From NCBI GenBank assembly GCA_035628645.1, contig DASPJL010000049.1, forward strand, positions 33,831 to 97,830: a stretch of DNA of 64,000 nt. The letters run 5' to 3'. The notes beneath the pieces are model-generated. The model saw only the letters and a list, made by a program, of their open reading frames with translations, had not been told where the DNA came from and did no database searches. Made by a program: the position numbers and the translations under genes. The DNA is from DASPJL01 sp035628645 (GTDB lineage: Bacteria > Bacteroidota > Bacteroidia > Cytophagales > Cyclobacteriaceae). Each line of letters opens with the position of its first letter. Position 1 is the first letter of the stretch. This document shows positions 1-7,652 of the stretch, one piece after another.

Positions 1-207
1 AAATAATTTTTAAATATTTATAATCCTAATAAATCCCTCCAGTCACCTAATACATATTCATATATATATTAGTGACAGTCAGTTAATTGTGTAAATTGAA
101 GAATTGTCCTAATCTTGTCCTTCTGTTTGTCCCACTAATGTCCATGTTAATTCTTAGGGTTTAAGTTTTCATTTAATACCTTCGAAACGTAACCAAATTA
201 ACCCTAT

Positions 208-2469
208 ATGAAAACGCCTACTTATTTAAGTTTCTTGAAAAACCTCAGGAAGTTATCGGTGATAATTTTTCTGTTTTTGAATTACTCGGTATATGGTCAA
301 ACCATAATGTTTGATGATTTTACTTATTCCAGCGTAGATGATCCTCAGTTGTCGTCATTTAATAAATGGAATATCGTAAGTGGTACCAGCGGTCCGCCGG
401 AAGGAGCGCAGTATAGCCGAAATAATATTAATTTCGTAGCAGATCCTGGCAATTCCAGCAACAGGCTTATGACCTTAAGTACCACCGTTAATGGAACTAC
501 AAAAGCCACCACCCATTCCAGGATAGAAACCGGAGGCTATGAATACTTTGAAGGTACGTATGCCGCCCGGGTTTATTTTTCAGAAAATCCATTTACTTAT
601 AAAGATGGAAATGTCCAGACTTTTTATACCATCGTAAGCTCCGCTTTATCAGGCGACGGCTCTAGGTATAGCGAACTGGATTTCGAATACATGGCTGCAG
701 ATAAATGGGGCATTTCACCTGATAACCAGGTAATGTACATGACTTCGTGGAACAGGTATATAGCAAATCCGTGGCAGGCATGGAAGCGTTATTTTGCCGA
801 TCAGAAATCCTGGGCAGGATGGCATACTTGCGTAGTTTCCTGTACTGATGGAGTAAATGTGAAGTATTGGATTGATGGAATATATTTTGGATCCATGTCG
901 GTAACAGATAGCGATGGTTCCTCAGTTTATCCCAGAAGCAACATGCATGTAGCTTTTGCCAACTGGATCTGGAACAATGTAACAGGAAGCAGTACTGCCA
1001 ATCGTACCACAACCATGCAAGTGGACTGGGTACTTCATTACAAAGATCAGGAGATTAGCCCGGCATCTGTTAATAATCTGGTTGCCAGCTACAGAAGTTC
1101 AGGTTTGCAAAGACGTAATTTATTAGGTCAGACTTATTCTACTAATCCATGTACGGTGCCTGCTCAACCAGGAAGTATATCAGGAAATACCACAGTGTCG
1201 TCAGGAAGTAGTCAGACTTATTCAATAAGTGCCGTTAATAATGCTACTTCCTATACCTGGACGCTTCCATCAGGTTGGTCTGGTAGTTCTTCCTCTACTT
1301 CAATTTCAACATCGGCAGGAAGTGCCGGAGGAACGATTTCAGTAAGAGCAAATAACGCCTGTGGTACAAGTTCTACAAGAACTTTAAATGTTACCGTGGG
1401 CGGTACTTCGCCTACCAGTTTAGCCACAAACAAACCGGTAACCGTCTCCTCTGTGGAAACAGCTTCGCTTTCCGGTCCGCTTGCCGTGGATGGAAGTCTG
1501 GGCACAAGATGGGCAAGCGCTTATAGTGATCCTCAATGGATCTATGTAGATCTTGGTTCAAATTATAATATCAACAGGGTAAAAATTAACTGGGAAGCGG
1601 CGTATGGAAGAGATTATCAAGTGCAGGTATCTACAAATGCTTCAACATGGAGTACCATAAGGACAGTAACAGGTAATACTTCCACAACAAACGACTGGAC
1701 AGGGCTATCCGGAACAGGACGGTATGTTAGAATTTACGGCACCGTGAGGGGTACTGTCTATGGTTATTCTATCTATGAACTTGAAGTATATGGTACGCCA
1801 TCTGGAGGAGGTGAAGGATTCACAAGCAGAATTGAAGCTGAAGACTATATGTATATGGGTGGAATTCAAACCGAACCTTGTAGTGAGGGAGGCTTAAATG
1901 TAGGCTATTTTGATACAGGAGATTGGATGTCTTATAATGTAAATATCCCATCTGCTGGTACTTATAAAATATCTTATAGAGTAGCCAGCACTACTACCGG
2001 AAAAACCCTAAGATTGGAAAAAGATGGAGGCGCTACTTTGCTGGGTACGGTAACGGTGCCAAATACCGGCGGCTGGCAGACATGGACTACCGTTTCTCAT
2101 AATGTTACGCTTCCAGCCGGTCAATACGCTGTAGGATTGACAACTTATACAGGCGGGTTAAATATTAATTGGCTGGAAATTACAAATAACTTAAGCGGAG
2201 CAAGATTAGGAAACCAGGAAATTGATAATTCTTCCATAAAAAGTAATCTATTGTACCCTAATCCTATTAAGAATAAACTAAAAATCAGAAATGCCTTTGA
2301 TGAAACTACCAACATCCAGGTTTTGGATTTTTCAGGAAATCAGGTATTAAAATCCGTACTTAAAAAAGGTGAAAAGGAAATTGATCTCAGCGGACTTGCA
2401 CCAGGAGGATATTTAATAAAAATGACCAATAAACAAACCACAAAAACAGAACGAATAATTAAAGAATAA
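208..2469 (+). CDS. Secreted multidomain GH16-family glycoside hydrolase, T9SS cargo
   Basis: The protein (753 aa) begins with a signal peptide (about residues 1-31). Residues 32-290 form a GH16 jelly roll with the active-site signature ELDFEYM at 156-162, so Glu156 should be the nucleophile and Glu160 the acid/base. Next come an Ig/PKD-like domain (about 315-397), an F5/8 type C (discoidin/CBM32-like) domain (about 403-530), a CBM6-like domain starting near SRIEAEDY (about 540-660), and a type IX secretion C-terminal sorting domain from LLYPNPI (about 680-753) ending TERIIKE. GH16 enzymes cleave beta-1,3/1,4 glucans or galactans. The exact polysaccharide cannot be told from the sequence. The enzyme should be exported by Sec and then moved to the cell surface or medium by T9SS. 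It is a single gene with its own terminator. Confidence 0.88.
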   Translation: MKTPTYLSFLKNLRKLSVIIFLFLNYSVYGQTIMFDDFTYSSVDDPQLSSFNKWNIVSGTSGPPEGAQYSRNNINFVADPGNSSNRLMTLSTTVNGTTKATTHSRIETGGYEYFEGTYAARVYFSENPFTYKDGNVQTFYTIVSSALSGDGSRYSELDFEYMAADKWGISPDNQVMYMTSWNRYIANPWQAWKRYFADQKSWAGWHTCVVSCTDGVNVKYWIDGIYFGSMSVTDSDGSSVYPRSNMHVAFANWIWNNVTGSSTANRTTTMQVDWVLHYKDQEISPASVNNLVASYRSSGLQRRNLLGQTYSTNPCTVPAQPGSISGNTTVSSGSSQTYSISAVNNATSYTWTLPSGWSGSSSSTSISTSAGSAGGTISVRANNACGTSSTRTLNVTVGGTSPTSLATNKPVTVSSVETASLSGPLAVDGSLGTRWASAYSDPQWIYVDLGSNYNINRVKINWEAAYGRDYQVQVSTNASTWSTIRTVTGNTSTTNDWTGLSGTGRYVRIYGTVRGTVYGYSIYELEVYGTPSGGGEGFTSRIEAEDYMYMGGIQTEPCSEGGLNVGYFDTGDWMSYNVNIPSAGTYKISYRVASTTTGKTLRLEKDGGATLLGTVTVPNTGGWQTWTTVSHNVTLPAGQYAVGLTTYTGGLNINWLEITNNLSGARLGNQEIDNSSIKSNLLYPNPIKNKLKIRNAFDETTNIQVLDFSGNQVLKSVLKKGEKEIDLSGLAPGGYLIKMTNKQTTKTERIIKE

Positions 2470-2490
2470 TTAACTTTTGATTTCCTTTAA

Positions 2491-2523
2491 AAAGAAGCCG
2501 GTTGTAGACTGGCTTCTTTTTTT
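2491..2523 (+). terminator. Rho-independent terminator of the GH16 gene
   Basis: A 9-bp perfect stem, AAAGAAGCC (2491-2499) with GGCTTCTTT (2511-2519), is followed by a T run, 21 bp after the GH16 stop codon. Confidence 0.85.
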
Positions 2524-2683
2524 ATATAAATTTCTTTCAAACAATTTATTTGACGATTACTATCAGTAAGGTTTCTACGAAATGACAAATAGAGAGATGA
2601 TCGATAAATCAAACTTGGCATTCAAAATTTCAACATTTAAAACTCAAAATTCTTCCGCATTATCACATAATCAGATCATCACA

Positions 2684-3463
2684 TTAACACATTAATTCCA
2701 CCGTTTTTCCAATAATAATAATGGCAGGGTGTGTAAATCCTTTTTCCTGAACAAGCATGGGCAATTCCTCTACTTTTCCGGCTATAATTTTTTTATGTGG
2801 CAAAGAAGCATGTTGAACAATAGCTGCGCTTACTCCTCCATGCCCTTCATTCACATAAGCATCCACTATTTGCTTCAGCTTTTTCATTCCCATATAAATG
2901 ACTACTGTAGCATTACTTTTCATTGCCAGTCTTAAGTCCTCTGATAAAGATCCATCTTTTTTTGTGCCTGTAATTACCCATATACTTTCACTTACTCCTC
3001 TATGGGTTAAAGGAATATTTTCAAAACCTATGGCTTGCATGCTCGATATTCCCGGAATATAATAGGAGTTAATACCATGTTCTCTTGCAAAAATCATTTC
3101 CTCATAACCTCTTCCGAAAATAAAGGGATCTCCTCCTTTAAGACGGACAACACTTCCTTTTTCATAGGCCTTTTCCTTAATTAATTCATGAATGGCTTCC
3201 TGGGGAGTGTGACAACCATAGGGTTGTTTACCTACATATATTTTCTCACAATGTTTAGGACAGAGCTTTAGGAGTTCTTTATTGGCCAGATTATCATACA
3301 ATACCACCCTTGCATTCTGTAATATTTTAGAAGCTTTTATGGTTATTAGTTCCGGATCACCAGGCCCGGCCCCAACCACGTAAAGTTCTGGGGTAGTTTT
3401 TGGATTTCTTCCCCCTTTTGAAATAACTCCCCTTAAAAATTGAATGCTTCTTTTGAATATCAT
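2684..3463 (-). CDS. cobA: Uroporphyrinogen-III C-methyltransferase (siroheme synthesis)
   Basis: The enzyme uses two SAM molecules to convert uroporphyrinogen III to precorrin-2, the first committed step to siroheme. The protein (259 aa) carries the SUMT signatures: YVVGAGPGDPELIT near residue 28, VRLKGGDPFIFGRG around 105-118, and YIPGISS near 137. It is the methyltransferase domain only, with no fused CysG dehydrogenase/ferrochelatase or HemD part. The N-terminal 25 residues are a poorly conserved extension. It is divergent from nirB, whose product needs siroheme, and shares with it a 245-bp intergenic region with repeated operator-like palindromes. Co-regulation with nitrite reduction is therefore likely. 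Confidence 0.93.
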   Translation of the reverse strand: MIFKRSIQFLRGVISKGGRNPKTTPELYVVGAGPGDPELITIKASKILQNARVVLYDNLANKELLKLCPKHCEKIYVGKQPYGCHTPQEAIHELIKEKAYEKGSVVRLKGGDPFIFGRGYEEMIFAREHGINSYYIPGISSMQAIGFENIPLTHRGVSESIWVITGTKKDGSLSEDLRLAMKSNATVVIYMGMKKLKQIVDAYVNEGHGGVSAAIVQHASLPHKKIIAGKVEELPMLVQEKGFTHPAIIIIGKTVELMC

Positions 3464-3483
3464 ATATATTTTTCAAGTAGTTA

Positions 3484-3604
3484 GGTTTAAAAATAGACCT
3501 GATTTGTAAATTATTTATAAAATTTTTATAAAACTAGTTTATTTTTAAACTTGTTTTTATATATTTGACAATAATTATTAAAAATATGGTTTAAAAATAA
3601 ACTA
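3484..3604. promoter_or_regulatory. Three phased operator-like palindromes between cobA and nirB
   Basis: Three related 16-bp sites are visible. O1 is GGTTTAAAAATAGACC (3484-3499), O2 is TAGTTTATTTTTAAAC (3535-3550), and O3 is GTTTAAAAATAAACTA (3589-3604). O3 is the exact reverse complement of O2. O2 and O3 share the dyad GTTTA-N4-TAAAC; O1 keeps one arm and a degenerate second arm. Centre-to-centre distances are 51 and 54 bp, about five helical turns each. O1 lies 21 bp from the cobA start codon. O2 overlaps the expected -33 region of nirB, and O3 lies just downstream of its likely start site. The binding protein is unknown. Confidence 0.6.
3560..3567 (+). promoter_or_regulatory. Bacteroidota -7 box, putative nirB promoter
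   Basis: TATATTTG matches the Bacteroidota primary-sigma -7 consensus TAnnTTTG exactly. A TTTA at 3538-3541 is a weak match to the -33 TTTG, 18 bp upstream and inside operator O2. Transcription would start near 3571-3574, giving a 5' UTR of about 135 nt. Confidence 0.45.
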
Positions 3605-3681
3605 TATATTGAAAAATTAGTATTTATAATTACGGTGATTAGAGAAAGATTAAGAGAAGTGGCCCGGATTAAAAGAAAATT

Positions 3682-3698
3682 TCAAATAACACTTAAAA
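3682..3698 (+). repeat. 17-bp direct repeat, copy 1 (before nirB)
   Basis: TCAAATAACACTTAAAA ends 10 bp before the nirB ATG. The identical 17-mer recurs at 6225-6241, ending 15 bp before the nirD ATG. The role is unknown; the position suggests the translation start region. Confidence 0.5.
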
Positions 3699-3708
3699 AA
3701 AGAGATAT

Positions 3709-6213
3709 ATGTTAAGAACAGACCGGAAGACCATAATCGTGATAGGGAATGGAATGGTGGGATATAAGTTTTGTGAAAAACTAGTAGCAAAATCTAAAGA
3801 ATATAATCTCATTGTCTTCGGAGAAGAGCCACGACATGCTTACGACAGGGTACATCTTAGTGAATATTTCAATGGAAAAGATGCAGATGATCTTTCTCTT
3901 TCTTCCATTGATTGGTATAGAGAAAATGATATTGTCCTCCATCTTGGAGATCCTGTTAAAGAAATAATCAGGTCGGATAAAAAGATAATTTCTCATTCCG
4001 GCTTGATTTTGTCTTATGATTATCTGGTTATGGCTACCGGGTCTTCAGCATTTGTTCCCAACATTCCTGGTGTAGAGAAAGATGGCGTATTTGTCTACAG
4101 AACCATTGAGGACTTAGAGATGATTAAATCTTTTGCGCCAAAAACAAAAATTGGCGGGGTAATGGGTGGAGGTTTATTGGGGCTGGAAGCCGCTAAAGCC
4201 TTGTTGGATCTTGGAATTAAAGAAACACATGTAATTGAATTCGCTCCCCGCTTAATGCCCAGACAAATTGATTCCAGTGGAAGTAAAGTGCTAGAGTCAA
4301 AATTGGAAAGCTTAGGTCTTAACATTCATCTTAATAAAAATACAAGCCGCATTGCCGGAGGTGAAACCATTGAAGCTTTAGAATTTGCCGACGGGTCCAC
4401 CCTTCCTTTGGATATGTTGGTTATTTCTGCAGGAATCAGACCAAGAGATGAACTGGCAAAAGCAGCAGGATTGGAAGTCGGGGAAAGAGGGGGAATTTTG
4501 GTAAATGAAAAAATGCTTACCAACGATGATAACATTTTTGCTATCGGAGAATGTGCGCTTTATAAAGGAATGATCTATGGCCTTGTAGCCCCGGGGTATG
4601 AAATGGCAGAAGTGGTTGCCGCTCAAATAACTACCTGTGAGAAACAATTTACAGGTTTTGATATGAGCACCAAGCTTAAACTTATAGGCGTAGACGTGGC
4701 AAGTTTCGGTGATGCTTTTATATCAGAGCCTCAAAGCAAAACCATAAGTTTCGAAGATAAACACAAAGGAATTTATAAAAGGATCAACATCAGTGCAGAT
4801 GGAAAGTACCTTTTGGGCGGAATTTTAATCGGAGATGCAGATGCCTATAATATTTTACTTCAAACGGTTAACAATAACATTCCTATAAGTTCTAATCCAG
4901 AAGAATTGATTCTAGGTTCTCGTGACGGACAAGCAAGTGAAGGTGCAGGAATCATGAGCCTCCCGGACGAAGCTTTGATTTGTTCATGTGAAGCGGTTTC
5001 TAAAGGATCTATTTGTTCTGCTGTGGTAGATCAGAATGTTACTTCTGTTGAGGGAATGAAAAAATGTACAAAAGCAGGAACAGGATGTGGCGGATGTATT
5101 CCCATGATCAAAGATTTGATTGTAAGTACACAAAATGCAAACGGTATTTATGTAAAAAATGTGCTTTGCGAGCATTTTGACTATTCAAGACAAGAGTTGT
5201 TTGATCTGGTAAAAGTAAATAGCATAAAAACATACGATGAAGCATTGGATCATTTTGGAAAAGGTGATGGTTGTGAAGTTTGCAAACCTGCTTTGGCAAG
5301 CATATTCTCCAGTTTATGGAATGATTTAATTCTAAAACAAGTACAAATTCAGGACAGCAATGACCGCTATCTGGCAAATATTCAAAAGGGCGGTACCTAT
5401 TCAGTAGTTCCACGGATTCCGGGAGGGGAAATTACTCCGGATAAGTTGATCGTATTAGGAGAAGTCGCCAGGAAATATGGCCTTTATACTAAAATAACCG
5501 GTGGACAAAGGATTGATATGTTCGGCGCTCATATTAATGACCTTCCTGCTATTTGGGAAGAATTGATAAATGCAGGTTTTGAAAGCGGACATGCTTATGG
5601 AAAAGCCCTTCGTACAGTAAAAAGTTGCGTAGGAAGTACCTGGTGCAGATTCGGACTGCAGGATAGCGTATCTTTTGCCATTGAAATTGAAGAAAGATAC
5701 AGAGGAATCAGGGCTCCACATAAATTAAAAGGTGGGGTTAGCGGATGTATCCGGGAATGTGCAGAGGCTCAGTCAAAAGATTTTGGAATCATCGCTACGG
5801 AAAAGGGTTATAATCTTTATGTATGTGGAAATGGAGGTGCAAAACCTCAACATGCGCAATTATTTGCAGCGGACATAGATAGGGAAACATGCTTAAAGTA
5901 TCTCGATAGATTCCTGATGTTTTATATAAAAACTGCTGATCCTCTTACACGAACAGCTACCTGGCTGAATAAGATGGATGGAGGACTTTCTTATTTGAAA
6001 AATGTAATTATCAATGACAGTCTTGGCTTAGCGGAACAATTGGAAACAGAAATGAAGACGCTGATTGAAACCTACCATTGTGAGTGGAAAGAAGTAGTGG
6101 AGAATCCTGAATTAAGAAAGCATTTCGTTCATTTTGTAAATGCGCCTGAAGAAAAGGATCCTTCTGTTGGATTTGAACCGATGCGGGAAATGGTGAAAGC
6201 TAAAGCCTGGTAA
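3709..6213 (+). CDS. nirB: Assimilatory nitrite reductase [NAD(P)H], large subunit
   Basis: This cytoplasmic enzyme reduces nitrite to ammonium with six electrons from NAD(P)H. Domain order in the 834-aa protein is as follows. An FAD/NAD(P) oxidoreductase occupies about residues 8-310, with a first nucleotide-binding motif IVIGNGMVG and a second GGVMGGGLLGLEAAKAL. A BFD-type [2Fe-2S] domain follows with Cys425, Cys427, Cys460 and Cys463. A second BFD-like segment lies near 490-540. The siroheme/4Fe-4S nitrite reductase domain has its four ligands at Cys640, Cys646, Cys680 and Cys684 (motifs SCVGSTWC and GCIREC). Length and order are typical of NirB. nirD follows 43 bp downstream. No key residue is missing. 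Confidence 0.96.
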   Translation: MLRTDRKTIIVIGNGMVGYKFCEKLVAKSKEYNLIVFGEEPRHAYDRVHLSEYFNGKDADDLSLSSIDWYRENDIVLHLGDPVKEIIRSDKKIISHSGLILSYDYLVMATGSSAFVPNIPGVEKDGVFVYRTIEDLEMIKSFAPKTKIGGVMGGGLLGLEAAKALLDLGIKETHVIEFAPRLMPRQIDSSGSKVLESKLESLGLNIHLNKNTSRIAGGETIEALEFADGSTLPLDMLVISAGIRPRDELAKAAGLEVGERGGILVNEKMLTNDDNIFAIGECALYKGMIYGLVAPGYEMAEVVAAQITTCEKQFTGFDMSTKLKLIGVDVASFGDAFISEPQSKTISFEDKHKGIYKRINISADGKYLLGGILIGDADAYNILLQTVNNNIPISSNPEELILGSRDGQASEGAGIMSLPDEALICSCEAVSKGSICSAVVDQNVTSVEGMKKCTKAGTGCGGCIPMIKDLIVSTQNANGIYVKNVLCEHFDYSRQELFDLVKVNSIKTYDEALDHFGKGDGCEVCKPALASIFSSLWNDLILKQVQIQDSNDRYLANIQKGGTYSVVPRIPGGEITPDKLIVLGEVARKYGLYTKITGGQRIDMFGAHINDLPAIWEELINAGFESGHAYGKALRTVKSCVGSTWCRFGLQDSVSFAIEIEERYRGIRAPHKLKGGVSGCIRECAEAQSKDFGIIATEKGYNLYVCGNGGAKPQHAQLFAADIDRETCLKYLDRFLMFYIKTADPLTRTATWLNKMDGGLSYLKNVIINDSLGLAEQLETEMKTLIETYHCEWKEVVENPELRKHFVHFVNAPEEKDPSVGFEPMREMVKAKAW

Positions 6214-6224
6214 ATTTATTAAAG

Positions 6225-6241
6225 TCAAATAACACTTAAAA
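6225..6241 (+). repeat. 17-bp direct repeat, copy 2 (before nirD)
   Basis: TCAAATAACACTTAAAA is identical to 3682-3698 and lies 15 bp before the nirD start codon. Confidence 0.5.
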
Positions 6242-6256
6242 CTAAAAATAAAATGT

Positions 6257-6607
6257 ATGGACACCGTTATCGATATTCCCTGGACCTTTGTATGCTATCA
6301 AAAGGACGTTCCAGAAAATGGCAGCGTTTGTGTCATTCATAAAAATGAACAAATCGCAGTCTTTAATTTCACAAGGCGGGGGGAATGGTTTGCAACACAA
6401 AATTTATGTCCTCACAAACAGCAGATGGCGCTTTCCCGAGGAATGATCGGAAGTCATGGAGAGGAATGCGAACCCAAAGTCGCGTGCCCTTTTCATAAAA
6501 AGTCTTTTTCTTTAACGACAGGTGAATGCTTAACCGGAGATGATTTTAAGATTAAAACCTATCCGGTAAAAGTAGTGGAAGACAGGGTTTTTATAGGAAA
6601 CTTATAA
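6257..6607 (+). CDS. nirD: Nitrite reductase small subunit with an intact Rieske site
   Basis: This 116-aa Rieske-fold protein is the small subunit of NADH-dependent nitrite reductase. It keeps canonical [2Fe-2S] ligands, Cys51-Pro-His53 and Cys77-Pro-Phe-His80, in the segments NLCPHK and ACPFHKKSF. Enterobacterial NirD has the fold but lacks these ligands, so here the subunit may truly carry a cluster. An upstream ATG at 6253 is in another frame, so the start at 6257 is used. It forms an operon with nirB (43-bp gap). Confidence 0.92.
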   Translation: MDTVIDIPWTFVCYQKDVPENGSVCVIHKNEQIAVFNFTRRGEWFATQNLCPHKQQMALSRGMIGSHGEECEPKVACPFHKKSFSLTTGECLTGDDFKIKTYPVKVVEDRVFIGNL

Positions 6608-6727
6608 GAAATTCCTGCTGACTGCTGAAGAATTACCATCCCTTATTACTGATACTGAATTTTAAGTTGGACTTAATACAATATCAGTTACTTAAGCCCT
6701 AAAATATATAATTAAAATTCTTTTCAA

Positions 6728-7321
6728 ATGGATAAGCTTTTAGGCGTTGTATTATCCGGTGGAGAAAGTAAGCGTATGGGTTATGATAAAGGATTGTTAC
6801 CTTTTCAAAATGATTTATGGGCGTCTCACATAGCTGGAAAATTAAAACAATTGGAAATTCCTGTAGTAATTTCGATCAACCTCAGTCAATTAGAGGAATA
6901 TAGTAAAGTGTTTTCCATTAGGGAATTGGTAATAGATAAGCCAATGGATGTGAAAGGTCCTTTAAAAGGTTTATTAAGTGTTCATCAAAAATTCCCTGAT
7001 CATGATCTGTTACTGCTCGCTTGTGATATGATAGACATGGAGCGTGATACCCTGGAAAACCTTATCTTTTCTTATATTTCAGCGTCTTCCTATGATTATT
7101 ATGTTTATTTGAACGGAGAACAAATAGAGCCCTTGTGCGCAATATATACTTCTGTTGCATTGAAAAAAATCAATGAAATAATGAAATCAAAAGACTTGCT
7201 AAGTTTTAGTCTGAAAGGTATAATTTCCTCTGGACACCTTAAAATTAATTTTCCTACCAATAACATAAGTTTTAAAAACTATAACAGACCTAATGATCTT
7301 AAGATCAAAAACACCATTTAA
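6728..7321 (+). CDS. mobA: Molybdenum cofactor guanylyltransferase (MobA-like)
   Basis: MobA adds GMP to molybdopterin to make the Mo-bis-MGD cofactor used by NarB/NasC-type nitrate reductases. The 197-aa protein starts with the nucleotidyltransferase signature VVLSGGESKRMGYDKGLLPF (residues 7-26). It has the acidic metal motif ACDMI near residue 100, and EPLCAIY and NYNRPNDL further on. It lies between nirBD and the nitrate transporter and nitrate reductase genes, which fits cofactor supply. The other molybdopterin genes (moaA-E, moeA) are not in the window. IspD/GlmU-like nucleotidyltransferases are related, but the RMGYDKG motif and the context favour MobA. Confidence 0.88.
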   Translation: MDKLLGVVLSGGESKRMGYDKGLLPFQNDLWASHIAGKLKQLEIPVVISINLSQLEEYSKVFSIRELVIDKPMDVKGPLKGLLSVHQKFPDHDLLLLACDMIDMERDTLENLIFSYISASSYDYYVYLNGEQIEPLCAIYTSVALKKINEIMKSKDLLSFSLKGIISSGHLKINFPTNNISFKNYNRPNDLKIKNTI

Positions 7322-7353
7322 CCAGATTTTGGGAGGTTGGTCCTTTAAAGACT

Positions 7354-7629
7354 TATAATACCATTTGATGTCGTTTAGTTAAGGAGAATGAGAGATAAAA
7401 TACAATTAAAAATAACAAGTGCTTTTCATTTGTTTTTGCAATGATAGCAGTGATCACATAAGCTGCCTTTGGCTAACCTTTGGGTCAGCTAGGGTTTGCG
7501 CGGGTTAGGCACAGCAGCGTTGGGATCACGGGGCCCTGCGGCCTGAGCAAAAAAATTGGAGTACAAGTAAATCTTATACTATAAGTTAAAGTTTAAAAGT
7601 CTTAACAAAACGACACTATAATACCATTT
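7354..7629. mobile_element. MITE-like element with 15-bp TIRs and 13-bp flanking direct repeats
   Basis: The left terminal inverted repeat TGTCGTTTAGTTAAG (7369-7383) matches the reverse complement of the right one, CTTAACAAAACGACA (7601-7615), at 14 of 15 positions. A 13-bp direct repeat, TATAATACCATTT, flanks them at 7354-7366 and 7617-7629 and may be the target duplication. There is no ORF inside. The core (about 7450-7545) is strikingly G+C-rich compared with its surroundings and can fold: 7450-7455 pairs with 7524-7529 (GTGATC/GATCAC), 7462-7466 with 7514-7518, and 7473-7478 with 7503-7508. The element fills the gap between mobA and narK and ends about 24 bp before the narK ATG. Confidence 0.6.
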
Positions 7630-7652
7630 AAAAACCATTAAAACTGACTTTG

